NCBI RefSeq assembly: GCF_003865135.1
Contig: NZ_BHZC01000001.1
Span: 2,356,001 to 2,420,000, forward strand
DNA from: Streptomyces chrestomyceticus JCM 4735
GTDB taxonomy: Bacteria; Actinomycetota; Actinomycetes; Streptomycetales; Streptomycetaceae
Direction: 5' to 3'
DNA length: 64,000 nt
The notes below the pieces were generated by a model. It ran no database searches, was not told the DNA's origin, and worked only from the letters and a program-made list of their open reading frames with translations. Shown here one piece after another: positions 43,607-52,334 of the stretch; the first letter of the stretch is position 1, and every line of letters begins with the position of its first letter. The position numbers were made by a program, and so were the translations under genes.

Positions 43607-44599
43607 TCACACCGCCTGGCGGGCGACGCCGGCCCCGACGCCGCCGAGCCGCAGGGGGCGTACGCGCTGCTGGGGCACGCCAGGGGATAAGGCCCGCGGG
43701 GCCGGCGCGACGAAGGGCTCGCAACTGCGCAGCAGTGCCTTGCCGAGGGGGGTCAGCGCGTGCAGCGCCGTGTTGCGGTTCCGCGAGGTGGTGACCAGGC
43801 CGGAGCGGCGCAGTACGGCCGCGTGCTTGCTCGCGCCGGCCAGCGATATCCCTAACCGGTCGGCGAGTTCGCCCGTGGAGCATCCCTCGGCGAGCGCTTC
43901 CAGCGCCGCCGCCCTGGTGTGTCCGACCAGGGCGCCCAGCGCCTGCTCGTCGTGCTCGGCGGGGCCCCAGAAGTCACCCTTGGCGGTGGCCTTCACCGGG
44001 AAGACGAGGGCGGGTACGCCGTTCTCCCCCACCGCGTCCAGGAACGCGCAGGACTGCTCGGACAGGAAGAAGGACGGGCACAGCAGCAGTCCGCGTCCGT
44101 CCAGGTGGATGTCCCGCTTCTGGCCGTGCCGGATCTCCAGGACCGGGGAGCGCCAGCGGACCTTGGGGTGGATGGAGCTGAGCAGCCGCTCCACGCCGTG
44201 CGCGATGGCGACCCGGCCCCATGCCTCCCGGGCGCCGTCGAGGTTGCTGCGGATCATCGGCCAGTGCGGCAGGACGGCCACCTGGCAGAGGTCGGCGAGC
44301 AGTTCGGTGCTGCGGCGGACGTCGGTGGACGCGTCGTGGGTGGGGTCGGTGCTCTGCGTGAAGGCGTCGGCGAACGCCACAGGCAGTTCGTACAGCGTTC
44401 TGAACTGCTGGGACAGGGCGGTGTAGCGGGCCGCGTCCTTGCCCAGCCCGGCGCGGACGCTGCGGCGCCACTGGTGGAAGGCGATGTCGCCGTTGCGTCC
44501 GAAGAGATACAGCGCGAACGCGGTCTCGGCCATCGGGCCGAGGGTCGCCAGCATCCGTGTGTTGGTGATGTCCTCAACTGTGAAGTGAATCCTCAGCAA
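43607..44599 (-). CDS. ArsR-like winged-helix transcriptional regulator with large N-terminal domain
   Basis: A 330-residue regulator. The N-terminal 230 residues resemble the DUF5937-type domain that precedes ArsR helix-turn-helix domains in actinobacteria. The C-terminal part (LGALVGHTRAAALEALAEGC, then STGELADRLGISLAGASKHA, LRRSGLVTTSRNRNTALHAL) is a typical ArsR DNA-binding domain. The start is TTG 44599 with GGGGGAAC upstream. Codon 249 is TTA (43853-43855), suggesting bldA control. It sits between the enduracididine genes and mbtH, so it probably regulates this cluster. Confidence 0.82.
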   Translation of the reverse strand: MLRIHFTVEDITNTRMLATLGPMAETAFALYLFGRNGDIAFHQWRRSVRAGLGKDAARYTALSQQFRTLYELPVAFADAFTQSTDPTHDASTDVRRSTELLADLCQVAVLPHWPMIRSNLDGAREAWGRVAIAHGVERLLSSIHPKVRWRSPVLEIRHGQKRDIHLDGRGLLLCPSFFLSEQSCAFLDAVGENGVPALVFPVKATAKGDFWGPAEHDEQALGALVGHTRAAALEALAEGCSTGELADRLGISLAGASKHAAVLRRSGLVTTSRNRNTALHALTPLGKALLRSCEPFVAPAPRALSPGVPQQRVRPLRLGGVGAGVARQAV

Positions 44600-44649
44600 T
44601 GTGTTCCCCCGTGTTCATGACTGGTTCGGTCCGGTGCTTCGTGGCCGGC

Positions 44650-45492
44650 TCAGTCGGTAAGCAGGCGTCCGCCGTGGAGGGTCTCTCCGTACGCGAACAC
44701 ATGTCCATCTCCTACCTCCAACGGTACGAGTGAAGCGAAATCATCCCCAAGACCACCATCGAGGAAGGAGAGGTTTCCGGATCCGGACCAGATCCGGGAA
44801 AACTCGACGTCACTGACCTCCGAGGCGACCAGCCGGGCGCGCGGGCCGTCGGCCGACGGGACCCACTCGGGGAAGGTCAGGGTGTGCGCGAGGGGAACGT
44901 CGTGCAGCGCCGGGGCCCGGTCGCCCGAGCGCTCCAGGGTCACCGATGCCTCCACGGCCCGCCGCCCGTGGACGGACAGCGCGCCGTCGAACCGGCCGCC
45001 GGGCTCCAGCCGGGAGCCCGCCCTGCCGACCGTCACCGGACGGCTCTGGTGGATCGTGCCGAACTGCTTGGGCATTCCCTGGACCCAGCCGCGCATCATG
45101 GGCACGGCCTGGTCGACCCAGGCGTACGGGCAGCGGGCCATGGGGCGGCCCTCGAACTCGCAGCTCAGCAGGATCAGGAACTCCCCGAACTGGCAGCGCC
45201 CGGGGTCGGCCAGCTCGGCGCCGTCCGCCGAGCACCACTGCCAGGTGGCGAACACCGCCGCCGCGGCGCCCGGGTCGGCGCCCGGCGTCAGGCCCGGCGG
45301 CAGGAACCGGCGGGCGGCGTCCGGGTCGACCCGGTACTCGACCATGACGACCTCGCCGGAGAAGTGCCACGGCGGCGGGGTGAGCATCGACGACGCGCCC
45401 GTGGGCGAGAGCGGCAGGCTGTATCCGACGGGCCCGGCGCCCCCCGGCCCGGTGTGCGTGCGGGGGGTGCTGTTCCCGGTGGTGGTCGTCAC
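44650..45492 (-). CDS. mppR: MppR-like enduracididine synthase (acetoacetate-decarboxylase fold)
   Basis: A 280-residue member of the acetoacetate decarboxylase superfamily. The segment GMPKQFG corresponds to the active-site PKK of the decarboxylase; the first, Schiff-base-forming Lys (about 141) is kept and the second is Gln, as expected for a non-decarboxylating member. MppR converts the oxidised arginine ketone made by MppP into the cyclic guanidine ketone precursor of enduracididine. It starts at GTG 45492, overlapping the aminotransferase stop by 4 bases, so P, Q and R are coupled. The N-terminal 45 residues are Gly/Thr/Pro-rich and may be flexible. Assignment rests on the fold together with the adjacent MppP homologue. 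Confidence 0.87.
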   Translation of the reverse strand: MTTTTGNSTPRTHTGPGGAGPVGYSLPLSPTGASSMLTPPPWHFSGEVVMVEYRVDPDAARRFLPPGLTPGADPGAAAAVFATWQWCSADGAELADPGRCQFGEFLILLSCEFEGRPMARCPYAWVDQAVPMMRGWVQGMPKQFGTIHQSRPVTVGRAGSRLEPGGRFDGALSVHGRRAVEASVTLERSGDRAPALHDVPLAHTLTFPEWVPSADGPRARLVASEVSDVEFSRIWSGSGNLSFLDGGLGDDFASLVPLEVGDGHVFAYGETLHGGRLLTD

Positions 45493-46742
45493 GTGCTCTC
45501 TCCGATCTGAGGGGGCGGCGCGGTGCCGGTCCAGGCGGCGGCCAGCCGCCGCGCGGCCCGCTCCAGCGCCGCCGGGGGGTTGAAACTGAACGCCAGGCGC
45601 ACACTGGGCCCCTGGGTGGTGCCGAAACGGGAGCCGGCGGCGACCCGCACGTGCGCCGCGGCGGCGCGGTCGAGCAGCGCCTCCTCGGTGGGTCCGGCCG
45701 TGGACTCCAGCCAGAGGAAGAAGCCGCCTTCCGGGGTACGCAACCGCACCCGGTCGCCCAGGGCGGCGCGCAGGGTGTCCACGAGCGCGTCCCGGCGGGC
45801 CCGCAGCCGGGTACGGAACGCGTCGAGGTGCCGGTCGTAGGCGCCGGTGGCCAGCAGATGGCCCACGGCCAGCGAGGTGGTGTGGTTGAGGGAGCCGCCG
45901 CTGACGAACAGCCCGTGCCCGGAGAGCCGGGCCGCCACCTCGGCGTCGGCCAGCAGCCACCCCAGCCGCAGCCCGGGGCCCAGGGTCTTGGAGAAGCTGC
46001 ACAGCCGTACCACGCCCCGGTAGCCGGCCAGGGCGGCGAGCGAGGGCGGCGGGGTCCAGCCGTCGGTCAGGGCGAGTTCCGCGTAGGCGTCGTCCTCCAG
46101 GATCAGTGTGTCGTGCCGGGCCGCCACCTCGACGAGCCGCCGCCGGCGCTCCGTCGGCACGGTGCGCCCGAGGGGGTTGTGGTGGGTGGGGGTGAGGTAG
46201 AGGAAAGCGGTCCGGCCGCCTTCCCGTCGTACGGCCGCCAGGGCGTGGTCCAGGGCTTCGGGCAGCATCCCGGACCCGTCCGTGGCGACCGTGCGCACCC
46301 GCAGGCCGCAGTCCCTGAAGATCCGCTGACCCAGGTCGTAACAGAGCTCCTCCGCCAGCACTGTGTCGCCGGGTGCCGCGAACGATGTCGCCAGCAGGTA
46401 CAGGGCCTGGGACGTTCCCGAGGTGAGGACCACCTGGTCCGGCCCGCAGGGGTGCCCGCCGGCCGCCGCCGCGCGGGCGGCCAGCTCGGCGCGCAACGGT
46501 TCGGCGCCCGGGTCGTGGCCGTAGCCGAGCGCCGCGGCACCGTACTCCTCCAGCGCGCCCGCGTACGCGTCCCGCATGAGGTCCACGGGCAGCAGGGCGG
46601 GCTCGATGTATCCGGGACCGAGGTCGAGGACCCCGGCCGGGGCGGCCTCCTGCACGACTCCCGCGTGCCACCGCCGCGTGTGCGACAGCGGGCCCGCGAA
46701 GCCGTGGGGTGGTGCCGCCCCGTCCGCGACGGAGGCCGTCAA
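45489..46742 (-). CDS. mppQ: MppQ-like PLP aminotransferase (enduracididine pathway)
   Basis: A 417-residue fold-type I aminotransferase. The PLP lysine is in SFSKTLGPGLRLGWL (about 250); NPLG of the THHNPLGR segment and EDDAYAEL give the cofactor pocket. In enduracididine biosynthesis MppQ puts the amino group back on the cyclised 2-keto compound to give L-enduracididine. I chose the TTG at 46742, which overlaps the mppP stop codon as TTGA; no better start is nearby and upstream codons belong to the mppP region. The 3' end overlaps mppR by 4 bases. Confidence 0.85.
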   Translation of the reverse strand: MTASVADGAAPPHGFAGPLSHTRRWHAGVVQEAAPAGVLDLGPGYIEPALLPVDLMRDAYAGALEEYGAAALGYGHDPGAEPLRAELAARAAAAGGHPCGPDQVVLTSGTSQALYLLATSFAAPGDTVLAEELCYDLGQRIFRDCGLRVRTVATDGSGMLPEALDHALAAVRREGGRTAFLYLTPTHHNPLGRTVPTERRRRLVEVAARHDTLILEDDAYAELALTDGWTPPPSLAALAGYRGVVRLCSFSKTLGPGLRLGWLLADAEVAARLSGHGLFVSGGSLNHTTSLAVGHLLATGAYDRHLDAFRTRLRARRDALVDTLRAALGDRVRLRTPEGGFFLWLESTAGPTEEALLDRAAAAHVRVAAGSRFGTTQGPSVRLAFSFNPPAALERAARRLAAAWTGTAPPPQIGEST

Positions 46743-47899
46743 CGCGAGGACAGGACGTGCCGGAGCGCGCGGACCGACCGGGTCAGCGGGTCGGTCGAGC
46801 GGGCGAGCGCCAGCCGCAGGGTGTGGTCGCCCTGGGAGTGGTCGGCCCAGTGGAACGGCCGGCAGGGCAGCGCGTAGACGTTGTGCTCGCGCAGCAGCGC
46901 CCAGACCTCGGTGCCGGTGAGGTCGTCGATGCGGACCCGCTCGACGCTGGCGCGGCTGTCCGGGTCGGGGACGCTGACGCCCGGCAGGCCGGCCAGCTCG
47001 GCGCGGACCATGGCGCGGTTGTCGGCGATGAAGCGGTGCAGGTCCTCCAGGCCGCCGTTGGCGGCGTCCTCGGAGAACCGGCGGACCATGGCCAGGATCA
47101 GCGGCGAGACTCCGAGCAGGATGTCGGAGTAGATCTTCTCGACCGGCAGGCCCAGGTTCTCGGCGTGCACGAGCATGCCGACCTTCAGGTCCAGGGTGGG
47201 CCACAGCTTGCCGGTGTCCTCGATGACGACCCAGCGCGCGCCGCTGGCGTTCAGCACCTCGTAGTGGTCGTACTGCGCGCGGGTGTCGAAGCCGCGGAAG
47301 GAGGTGTCCAGGGCGAGCACGACGCCGTACTCGGCGCACTGCTCGGCCAGCCGGGTCAGCCGCTCCTTGGAGACCACGCGGCCGGTGGGGTTGTTGGGCG
47401 TGGTGATGAAGACGCAGCCCACCGACTTGAGGAGGGCCGGGTCGAGGTCGGCACCGTGCAGCGGGTCCTCCTCCAGCGGGACCAGCTTGAGGCCGTTGCC
47501 GCGGAGCAGGTCCGCGATGTTGTCGAAGGTCGGGTGGACCAGCGCCACCGACTCGACGCTCTCGCCCAGCGCCCGGGAGAGGATCTCCATGGCGACCGAG
47601 GAGGAGTAGCAGCTCAGGACCCGGCCCGGGGTGGCGGGGTAGCTGTGCTGGCCCAGCGCGGTGAAGAAGGCGGCGTGCGCCTCGGTCTCCAGCTCCTCCA
47701 CGGGGCGCTTCTCGCCCTCGGCGAAGAGCAGCGGCAGGTCTTCGACGATCTTGCTCTGGCCGGCCGTCAGCGCCTGCCGGGCGTGGCCGTCGGCGATGTT
47801 GAACTCGCTGTTGAGGGCGAGGAACTCCAACTGGGTGAGGTTGCCGGAGTCGCCGCCGGGCGCCCGCACGTCAGTCTTGTCTCGCAGCATTCCGGACAC
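46739..47899 (-). CDS. mppP: MppP-like PLP-dependent L-arginine oxidase/hydroxylase
   Basis: A 386-residue protein with close resemblance to MppP: NLTQLEFLALNSEFNIADGH near the N-terminus (the lid that orders over the active site), PGRVLSCYSSSVAMEIL, HPTFDNIADLLRGNG, TTPNNPTGR, LDTSFRGFD and the PLP lysine in EDTGKLWPTLDLK (about 230). MppP uses PLP and O2, without metal, to turn L-Arg into 4-hydroxy-2-ketoarginine, the first committed step to enduracididine. The start is GTG 47899 with GAGGT 7 bases upstream. It heads a P-Q-R operon with 4-base overlaps. The 203-base gap to the upstream hydroxylase probably holds a promoter. Confidence 0.95.
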   Translation of the reverse strand: MSGMLRDKTDVRAPGGDSGNLTQLEFLALNSEFNIADGHARQALTAGQSKIVEDLPLLFAEGEKRPVEELETEAHAAFFTALGQHSYPATPGRVLSCYSSSVAMEILSRALGESVESVALVHPTFDNIADLLRGNGLKLVPLEEDPLHGADLDPALLKSVGCVFITTPNNPTGRVVSKERLTRLAEQCAEYGVVLALDTSFRGFDTRAQYDHYEVLNASGARWVVIEDTGKLWPTLDLKVGMLVHAENLGLPVEKIYSDILLGVSPLILAMVRRFSEDAANGGLEDLHRFIADNRAMVRAELAGLPGVSVPDPDSRASVERVRIDDLTGTEVWALLREHNVYALPCRPFHWADHSQGDHTLRLALARSTDPLTRSVRALRHVLSSR

Positions 47900-48101
47900 A
47901 GGTGTACCTCGCAGAGAAATGGGTGGGCCCTCGTGTCGAGGGGAGAGTGGGCACGGTGACGCGCCGCTCGGCGGGCGCGCGCGGTCGTGCTGACCGCCCC
48001 GGGCGAGCCGCGGCCGGTCCCCGCGGTGACGCGTTCCGTCTCCGGGTGGCCGGTCGGGGCGGTGGGGTGTGAGCGGTGGTGGACGGCGGCGGGGCCGCCG
48101 G

Positions 48102-49124
48102 TCAGTAGATGACGCGGGTGTGCGCGGCCAGCCGGGCCTCGCGCGACTTGCGCAGGTCCCGGGCGACGTTCAGCCGCCGCAGCCAGCGGTCCGTGCCGTC
48201 GAACCGGGCCCGGAAGGGCTTGCGGCCGTGCACGACGCGGTAGTTGTCCACGAAGACGATGTCTCCGGGCTGGAGCACGACGCCGGACATCGCCTTGTCG
48301 ATGGCCGCGCCGATGGTGTCGAGTGCGCGCTGTTCTTCCTCGCCCTGGACACCGCGCATGTAGTGGGGGTCGATGCAGATGTACGGGTCGTCCGGGTCGC
48401 CGAAGAGCACGGCCGTCGGGTCGGGCGCCTCCAGCGCGGCGGCCACGCGTTCCCGGCTGCGCCGGCGCAGCGCCGCGGCCCGCTCGTCCTCGTCCTCGGA
48501 CGCCTCGCCGTGGATGCGGTGGGCGTCGTCGGGGAGGATGCGGAAACGTTTCTGGGACAGGATCTCCCGTGTCGCGTCGTCGATCACCACGTCCGCGATG
48601 TCGCAGGTGGTGGTCTCCACGCCGTCCGGGTTCCGCAGGCACATCAGGCCCAGGTAGTCGGTGCGCAGCGGGTGGAAGGCGTCCTCCGTGTGCCAGGTCA
48701 GCGTCTCCTCGCTGCCCCAGCCGATCTGCTCGTGCTCGAAGCCCCGCACGGGGTAGATGTCGTGCATGATCCGGCCGTCCTGCTGGGTGGCCCATCCGAT
48801 GGGATCACCCAGCAGGTTGGCTATCAGGTAGAAGGCGATGTCCTGGCGCAGCGACGTGGACTCCGGCTTGGTCCGGCGCTCCGCCGGGGTCCTGCCCAGC
48901 GTCGTGTCGTCCACCGGCAGGCCGCTGACGACCATGATCCCGGACTTCTCGGTGCTTCGGTATTCGTGGAGCGCCCGCCGCACCCGACGCGGAAGCTCAT
49001 CCGCGTAAAGGCGGCTCTCGGCCTGGAACTCCGTGGATTCCACGGAGTCGTAACGCCGGATGAGTTCGTCGACCACGGAATCGATCGCGGCGACGTCGTC
49101 ATCCTGCAGGTGGAGCGTCAGCAC
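48102..49124 (-). CDS. mppO: MppO/VioC-like 2OG/Fe(II) beta-hydroxylase of enduracididine
   Basis: A 340-residue clavaminate-synthase-like oxygenase of the VioC/OrfP/MppO arginine-type hydroxylases. The metal motif is WHTEDAFHP (His about 143, Glu about 145), with a distal His in VVHGRKPF (about 299) and Arg in RWLRRLN for 2-oxoglutarate. MppO hydroxylates free L-enduracididine at the beta carbon in mannopeptimycin biosynthesis, and the same role is inferred here from the adjacent P-Q-R cassette. VioC-type Arg hydroxylation is the alternative. The start is GTG 49124 with GGAGGGAC 7 bases upstream. Confidence 0.88.
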   Translation of the reverse strand: MLTLHLQDDDVAAIDSVVDELIRRYDSVESTEFQAESRLYADELPRRVRRALHEYRSTEKSGIMVVSGLPVDDTTLGRTPAERRTKPESTSLRQDIAFYLIANLLGDPIGWATQQDGRIMHDIYPVRGFEHEQIGWGSEETLTWHTEDAFHPLRTDYLGLMCLRNPDGVETTTCDIADVVIDDATREILSQKRFRILPDDAHRIHGEASEDEDERAAALRRRSRERVAAALEAPDPTAVLFGDPDDPYICIDPHYMRGVQGEEEQRALDTIGAAIDKAMSGVVLQPGDIVFVDNYRVVHGRKPFRARFDGTDRWLRRLNVARDLRKSREARLAAHTRVIY

Positions 49125-49224
49125 GTACCCGTCCCTCCAGATAGGGCGCCGGATCGGTCTGGTCCGGCGCCGAATGCCTGGCCAGTCGGGATCATGTCGC
49201 GTTTCCGGACCCCGCTGTACCACC

Positions 49225-49245
49225 TTTACTCCTTGGCTAAGTTGC
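49225..49245. promoter_or_regulatory. Shared promoter-region motif, copy upstream of the MppO-like gene
   Basis: TTTACT-N5-GCTAAGTTGC, about 100 bases upstream of the hydroxylase start. The same decamer with the same spacing and a similar left half occurs at 50699-50721 upstream of the acyltransferase gene. Confidence 0.5.
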
Positions 49246-49303
49246 CCCCTGCTTCCCTTGCGGCCCGGGGACCACGAGGGTCACGCGGGGCTGCCCCGGG
49301 CCC

Positions 49304-50500
49304 TCAGGGCGCCAGTACCTCGCCGGCCGGAACGGCGTCGGCCGGGCGGGACGAGCCGCCCGCGGAAGCGGTCGTCCGGGCCTTGCGCGGCCGGGACCAG
49401 CGGCGCATGGCGGGCTTCTCCACGCCGTTGTGCAGCAGCCACGCCAGCAGGACGGACACCACGAAGCCGCCGGCGATCACGGCGACACCGCCCGGAACGT
49501 CCCAGGTACGGCCCACCTGCTCGCCGTCCACCTCGGTGTGGCCGAGCAGCAGGTGCCCGTACTTCAGGACGAGGTTGTGCAACAGGTAGAACGCGAAGGA
49601 CAGCTCGCCGAACCAGACCATGACCCGGTTCCCGAACGGGGTGCCCCGTCCCTCGGCGTCCGCCACCGCGACCGCGGCCGTCAGCAGCGCCACCGGGAGC
49701 GCCGTCACCGCGCTCAGCCGGTACAGGTACGGCACCTGCTGCGCGGCCCAGTACGCGAGCACCAGCAGGACGACGGCGGGCAGCACCGGCAGCCTGATCC
49801 ACACACCGGTGAGCACGATCCGGGCCATCAGCATGCCGAGGAAGCACTCCAGCATCCGGAAGAGCGGCAGGAAGTACGCGAACCAGTACTGGCTCTCGGA
49901 GACCCCGCTCAGCGGCATCTCGGGGGTGTCCGGCAGCACGGCGAGCCCCACCGCGGGCACGACGGCCGCCGCGACGGCGGTGCCGATCACCCAGTACCAC
50001 AGTCGCTTCGGGGCGATCCGGTTCACCAGCGCCAGCAGCGCCGGGAACAGCCCGTAGAAGACCACGTCCACCGCGAGCGACCAGCTCACGCTGTTGCCGG
50101 TGTCGGTGAACGCGGGGTCGGGCACCCACGACTGGAGCAGGAAGAGCTGGGTCACCGACGGCAGCAGGCCGATGCCGGTGCCCACCGTCAGCACCAGCAC
50201 CAGGGCCAGCGCCCAGGAGGTGACGTGGTTGGGGAAGACCCGGAAGAAGCGGCGCCGCCAGAAGGCGCGCGCGGTGTCGCCCGGCCGGACCGACCAGGTG
50301 ATGACGAAGCCGCTCAGCACGAAGAAGAACGACACCGCCAGATATCCGCTGGTGCCCATCACGTTGAGGAAGCCCCAGCTCGCGTCGGCGTCCGTGAAGA
50401 CGCCCTCGAACGCCGCGTGGGTGAGGAAGACGGGCAGCATGGCCAGAAATCTCAGGCCGGTCAGGGACTTCAGGTTCGGTTTGGACGGTCTCGTTTGCAT
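49304..50500 (-). CDS. Membrane acyltransferase (acyltransferase_3 family), probable O-acylation of the peptide product
   Basis: A 398-residue integral membrane protein with about ten helices. The conserved N-terminal active-site segment is LTGLRFLAMLPVFLTHAAFE (catalytic His), followed by FFFVLSGFVITWS and R(R/F)FFRVFPNH. The C-terminal 30 residues are basic and cytoplasmic. Enzymes of this family transfer acyl groups to sugars or hydroxyls; MppI does this on the mannose of mannopeptimycin. Mannosyltransferases are not in this window, so the acceptor is open. The start is ATG 50500 with GAGAGGT 5-6 bases upstream. Confidence 0.88.
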   Translation of the reverse strand: MQTRPSKPNLKSLTGLRFLAMLPVFLTHAAFEGVFTDADASWGFLNVMGTSGYLAVSFFFVLSGFVITWSVRPGDTARAFWRRRFFRVFPNHVTSWALALVLVLTVGTGIGLLPSVTQLFLLQSWVPDPAFTDTGNSVSWSLAVDVVFYGLFPALLALVNRIAPKRLWYWVIGTAVAAAVVPAVGLAVLPDTPEMPLSGVSESQYWFAYFLPLFRMLECFLGMLMARIVLTGVWIRLPVLPAVVLLVLAYWAAQQVPYLYRLSAVTALPVALLTAAVAVADAEGRGTPFGNRVMVWFGELSFAFYLLHNLVLKYGHLLLGHTEVDGEQVGRTWDVPGGVAVIAGGFVVSVLLAWLLHNGVEKPAMRRWSRPRKARTTASAGGSSRPADAVPAGEVLAP

Positions 50501-50957
50501 ATGGACCTCTCGCCAGGTGCGCGACGAGCGGCGTGGCCTGCGGCACCCGCGTCCACGTCGTCGTCCGCGGTGGAAGCTTGTTTCCGGGCGCGGGCGCCCG
50601 CCCCCGATGTCCACCGCGCGCGCGGTCCCGTGGCAGCGGCCGGCCATGCGTCCCCCGTTGGGCGCGAGTCTGACCCGTGCACGCCAGGCGGGCCAGATGT
50701 TTGACTTCGCAGCTAAGTTGCGGGGCCGGAGAGGTGACTGAGGGCCCACCAGGGGCTGGCGGCGTCGGCCGCGGCGGGGCGGTATGCCACCGGCCGGGGC
50801 CCGGACAGCGTCCGGCAGCCACGCGTGGCGCCGCTCACCGGCTGTCCCGGTACGCCGCCCGCCGGCGGCCCCCGCCGCCGTTCGCCGTCAGCGCGGGGCG
50901 CCGGACCCGGCGCCCGGGGAAGCCCCCGGGTGATGCCGGCCCGTCCCTCCGACAGCC
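50501..50957. other. Intergenic region upstream of the acyltransferase
   Basis: 457 bases with only shadow frames. It contains the GCTAAGTTGC motif copy at 50699-50721, so it probably holds the acyltransferase promoter, and the end of the exporter transcript. Confidence 0.55.
50699..50721. promoter_or_regulatory. Shared promoter-region motif, copy upstream of the acyltransferase gene
   Basis: TTTGACT-N5-GCTAAGTTGC, about 200 bases upstream of the acyltransferase start. It is related to the site at 49225-49245. Candidate operator for a cluster regulator. Confidence 0.5.
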
Positions 50958-52334
50958 CTATGGCGTACGGGTGTCGGGCGCCCGGGACTCCCCCACCGGC
51001 GCCTTCTCCGCAGGCACCTCCCCCGAGGTCCCCTCCGGCGCCGGGAACCGCCGCAGGGTGCGGCCGGCCGTGGCCGCGACCGCCACCAGGGCCAGGCAGC
51101 CGGCGCAGAGCAGGACCGCCCGGGTGCCGCCGCCCGCCGCGCCGGTCAGCAGGCCGCCGAGAGAGGGCCCCAGGGCGCCGGCGCCGCCGGAGCAGAAGCC
51201 GGCCACGCCGCTCATCCGGCCGCGCAGCTCGTCCGGGGTGACCGTCAACTGGTAGGTGAGCACCGTCGTATTGGCGAGCGGCGCGAAGAAGGCCATGAGA
51301 CCCAGCAGCGCGCCCGTGGGCAGGCCGGTGGGCACCACCGCCATCAGGGCGGTGGCGAGGACCGCGGTCCAACTGAACCCGATGATGATCACCGGTGGGC
51401 GGACCGTCGCGTGCATCCGGGCGGCGAACAGGCCGCCCAGCAGCCCGCCGGCGCCGAAGCAGGCCATCGTCAGGCCCAGTTCGCCGGCGCCCACCTGCTC
51501 CTCGCCGGACATCGCGAGCAGGACGATGAGCAGGGCACCGAAGACCAGGTTCGTGATCATCATCCAGGCCATCGTCGTCCTGATCACCGCCTGCCCCAGC
51601 ACCCAGCGGAACCCGGCCAGGAAGTCCCCCCACGCGGCCCGGCCCCCGCGCTCCGGCGGGTCGGCCCCGTCGTGCGCGCGCGGGGCGCGCCGGGGCAGCC
51701 GCAGGAAGCACAGCGCCACCGCGGACAGGGCGAACATCACCGCGTTGGTCAGGAACGGGCCCAGCGGGTACGCGGCCAAGAGGAAGCCGGCCACGCCCGG
51801 GCCCACGAGGGTGGCGACGTAGGGCCGGGCGGCGTTCCTGGCCACCGCCGTGGAGAGCTGTTCGGGCGGCACGACCTGGGGCAGCGCGGCGTGCTCGGCG
51901 GGGTCGAAGACCGAGCCGAGCACGCCTTCCAGCGCCACGACGAGCAGCAGGTGCGCGAAGGAGTACCGGTCCCAGAAGAGGGCGCCGGCCAGGCTCGCCA
52001 CCGCCAGGACCCGCAGCACCTGGCACACCAGCATCAGGCGGCGGCGGTCCCAGCGGTCCGCCAGCACCCCGGCCGGCACCACCGCGGCCATGTGGGCCGC
52101 CGCCATCACCGACGAGGCCAGGCCCATTTCCAGCGGGGTACCGGACCGGGCCATGATCAGCAGGGGGACGGCCACCGCGCCGATCTCGATGGCCAGCTCG
52201 GACATGAGCTGGCCGGTCCACAGGATGGTGTAGTCGCGGTTGCGGGACAGCGGGACGGCCGGGCGGGCGGACGCCCGCCGCGGTCCGGTGCCGTGCCGCC
52301 CGGTCGCCTCCTCGTCGGCGGGCGCGGTGGTCAT
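50958..52334 (-). CDS. MFS exporter (EntS/MFS_3-like) of the peptide cluster
   Basis: A 458-residue major-facilitator protein with about 12 helices. Recognisable parts are SRNRDYTILWTGQLMSELAI at helix 1, ADRWDRRRLML (motif A) and a second half beginning IRTTMAWMMITNLVFGALL. It belongs to the group annotated as enterobactin exporter-like MFS_3. ATG 52334 overlaps the stop of the PBP-type thioesterase gene (ATGA), so release and export enzymes are co-translated. It is likely to export the cyclic peptide. Confidence 0.88.
   Translation of the reverse strand: MTTAPADEEATGRHGTGPRRASARPAVPLSRNRDYTILWTGQLMSELAIEIGAVAVPLLIMARSGTPLEMGLASSVMAAAHMAAVVPAGVLADRWDRRRLMLVCQVLRVLAVASLAGALFWDRYSFAHLLLVVALEGVLGSVFDPAEHAALPQVVPPEQLSTAVARNAARPYVATLVGPGVAGFLLAAYPLGPFLTNAVMFALSAVALCFLRLPRRAPRAHDGADPPERGGRAAWGDFLAGFRWVLGQAVIRTTMAWMMITNLVFGALLIVLLAMSGEEQVGAGELGLTMACFGAGGLLGGLFAARMHATVRPPVIIIGFSWTAVLATALMAVVPTGLPTGALLGLMAFFAPLANTTVLTYQLTVTPDELRGRMSGVAGFCSGGAGALGPSLGGLLTGAAGGGTRAVLLCAGCLALVAVAATAGRTLRRFPAPEGTSGEVPAEKAPVGESRAPDTRTP

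Noticed and set aside
44650..45492. A true acetoacetate decarboxylase
   Set aside because: The second lysine of the active-site pair is Gln, and the gene is embedded in an MppP/Q operon, so an MppR-type cyclase is preferred.
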